In this document: piece by piece, positions 40,455 through 41,196 of the stretch
Position numbering within the stretch: position 1 is the stretch's first letter
Layout of the letters: each line of letters opens with the position of its first letter
From: Lachnospiraceae bacterium
GTDB lineage: Bacteria > Bacillota > Clostridia > Lachnospirales > Lachnospiraceae
Length of the DNA stretch: 41,196 nt
Reading direction: 5' to 3'
Assembly: GCA_900759665.1 (NCBI GenBank)
Contig: CAAEWE010000060.1
Location: 1 to 41,196 of the forward strand
Made by a program: the position numbers and the translations under genes
Notes under the pieces: model-generated
Databases searched by the model: none
What the model saw: the letters and a program-made list of their open reading frames with translations, nothing else
What the model was told of the DNA's origin: nothing

Positions 40455-41196
40455 ATGGAAGAATTAGAAAAAATGTCACTGGTAGAGTTACGTTTGTACG
40501 GTAGAAAACTGGGAATGAAGAATGCAACGACATTTAAAAAACAGGAACTGATCGGAGAGATTCAGAAGATTCTTGCGGCTCAGTCTGCGACAGGAAAAGC
40601 TGCAAGGGGATCCGGAAGCCGGCAGGATAAATCAGCATCTGCCGGAACAACGAAAAAGCCGGCGGCTAGAAGAAGTGCCAAAAAGGAAAATGGGGAAACG
40701 GCACAAAAGGAGAATGTGTCACCGGTAAAAGAAATTGAGACGCAGAGTGTTGCAGCAGTCGAGGAAAGAGCAGCACGGCGTATGAGATATGAGGAGCGCC
40801 CTGCGAGAAAGACTGAGAGGCGTCCTGCGAGAAGACCTATGGATTATGAAGAGAGAAATAATGCATCTGTCAGAACGCCGAAATCTGTGGTAAGAGGCGG
40901 TTATACATCAAATATTCAGGAAATGCATACGGTACGGGAAGAACGCCGGTACGGTGCAGGCAGAGATGAGAGGGGCAGTAACCGTGACGACCGTTACAGC
41001 CGTGATGACAGGAGCAGTAACCGTGACGACCGTTACAGCCGTGATGACAGGAACAGTAACCGAGACGACCGCTACAGCCGAGACGACAGGAATAGTAACC
41101 GTGACGACCGCTACAGCCGAGATGACAGGAACAGTAACCGTGACGACCGCTACAGCCGAGACGACAGGAACAGTAACCGTGACGACCGCTACAGCC
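40455..41196 (+). CDS. rho: Probable transcription termination factor Rho, 5' part, with repeat-rich disordered insert
   Basis: 247 complete codons run off the window without a stop. Residues 1-41 (MEELEKMSLVELRLYGRKLG then TFKKQELIGEIQKIL) match the Rho_N SAP-like domain. The next 200 residues are low-complexity, rich in Arg, Asp, Ser, Lys and Ala. They end in at least five copies of a 13-residue repeat like NRDDRYSRDDRNS. Long Arg/Asp-rich insertions between the Rho N-domain and the RNA-binding domain are known in several Clostridia and Bacteroidetes. GGAGG precedes the ATG. Since the ATPase part is outside the window, a different Rho_N-containing protein is not excluded. Confidence 0.75.
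   Translation, partial: MEELEKMSLVELRLYGRKLGMKNATTFKKQELIGEIQKILAAQSATGKAARGSGSRQDKSASAGTTKKPAARRSAKKENGETAQKENVSPVKEIETQSVAAVEERAARRMRYEERPARKTERRPARRPMDYEERNNASVRTPKSVVRGGYTSNIQEMHTVREERRYGAGRDERGSNRDDRYSRDDRSSNRDDRYSRDDRNSNRDDRYSRDDRNSNRDDRYSRDDRNSNRDDRYSRDDRNSNRDDRYS
40977..41196 (+). repeat. 39-bp tandem repeat encoding a 13-residue Arg/Asp repeat
   Basis: Units begin at 40977, 41016, 41055, 41094, 41133 and 41172 (partial). They differ by a few mostly synonymous changes (cgt/cga, gat/gac, agc/aac/aat). The array continues past the window end, so the copy number is unknown. In-frame length variation would not break the reading frame. Confidence 0.9.

Noticed and set aside
40977..41196. 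CRISPR array
   Set aside because: The 39-bp units are contiguous without spacers and lie in frame inside a coding region, so they are a protein-coding tandem repeat.

Overview
The window looks like the chromosome of a gut-type Clostridia, most probably a Lachnospiraceae member. The evidence is moderate GC with AT-rich spacers, strong AGGAGG-type ribosome sites, a tyrosyl T-box leader before tyrS, families common in Lachnospiraceae (DUF4364- and DUF5721-like proteins, a Tn916-type xis/int pair) and a Gram-positive type IV pilus locus without an outer-membrane secretin. The species cannot be named from the sequence alone.

Layout. 1-2325: the int end of an integrated element (small HTH regulator with a palindromic operator, Tn916-like excisionase, tyrosine integrase) lying directly against ychF. 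2362-6372: housekeeping genes ychF and lgt, with a folded 158-bp inverted-repeat element between them, then a convergent YkpA/YbiT-type ABC-F gene behind a shared terminator. 6485-13117: a divergent pair of large membrane proteins, a 1532-residue double YfhO-type protein (minus strand) and a GT-C-like membrane protein (plus strand). 13278-15287: a GH13 debranching-enzyme homologue in which all the catalytic residues appear to be replaced. 15403-16222: a small Cys-rich protein and a DUF5721-like protein.

16262-35473 is the core of the window: a complete type IV pilus locus in one direction. pilB and pilT follow a sigma-A-type promoter, tandem palindromes and a structured leader. After a hairpin and a second promoter come pilC, the major pilin, the prepilin peptidase pilD, a natural PilM-PilN fusion, a PilO-like gene, four minor pilin-like genes and an 1805-residue secreted or anchored giant protein. 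PilB carries two matches to the MshEN c-di-GMP-binding motif, so assembly may be controlled by this second messenger. The four minor pilins (PilV/GspI-, PilX/GspK-, GspH- and PilW/GspJ-like) plus the giant protein form a plausible pilus-tip complex. The giant protein occupies the genomic niche that PilY1 has in Gram-negative systems, although I see no sequence resemblance to PilY1.

35475-41196: promoter, tyrosyl T-box and tyrS; a convergent three-gene minus-strand operon (malic enzyme, TIGR01212/YhcC radical SAM protein, DUF4364 protein) with an operator-like palindrome at its start; and the 5' part of a probable rho gene, whose N-terminal disordered region holds a 39-bp (13-residue) tandem repeat running off the window. 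All family names come from reading motifs by eye; no database search was run.
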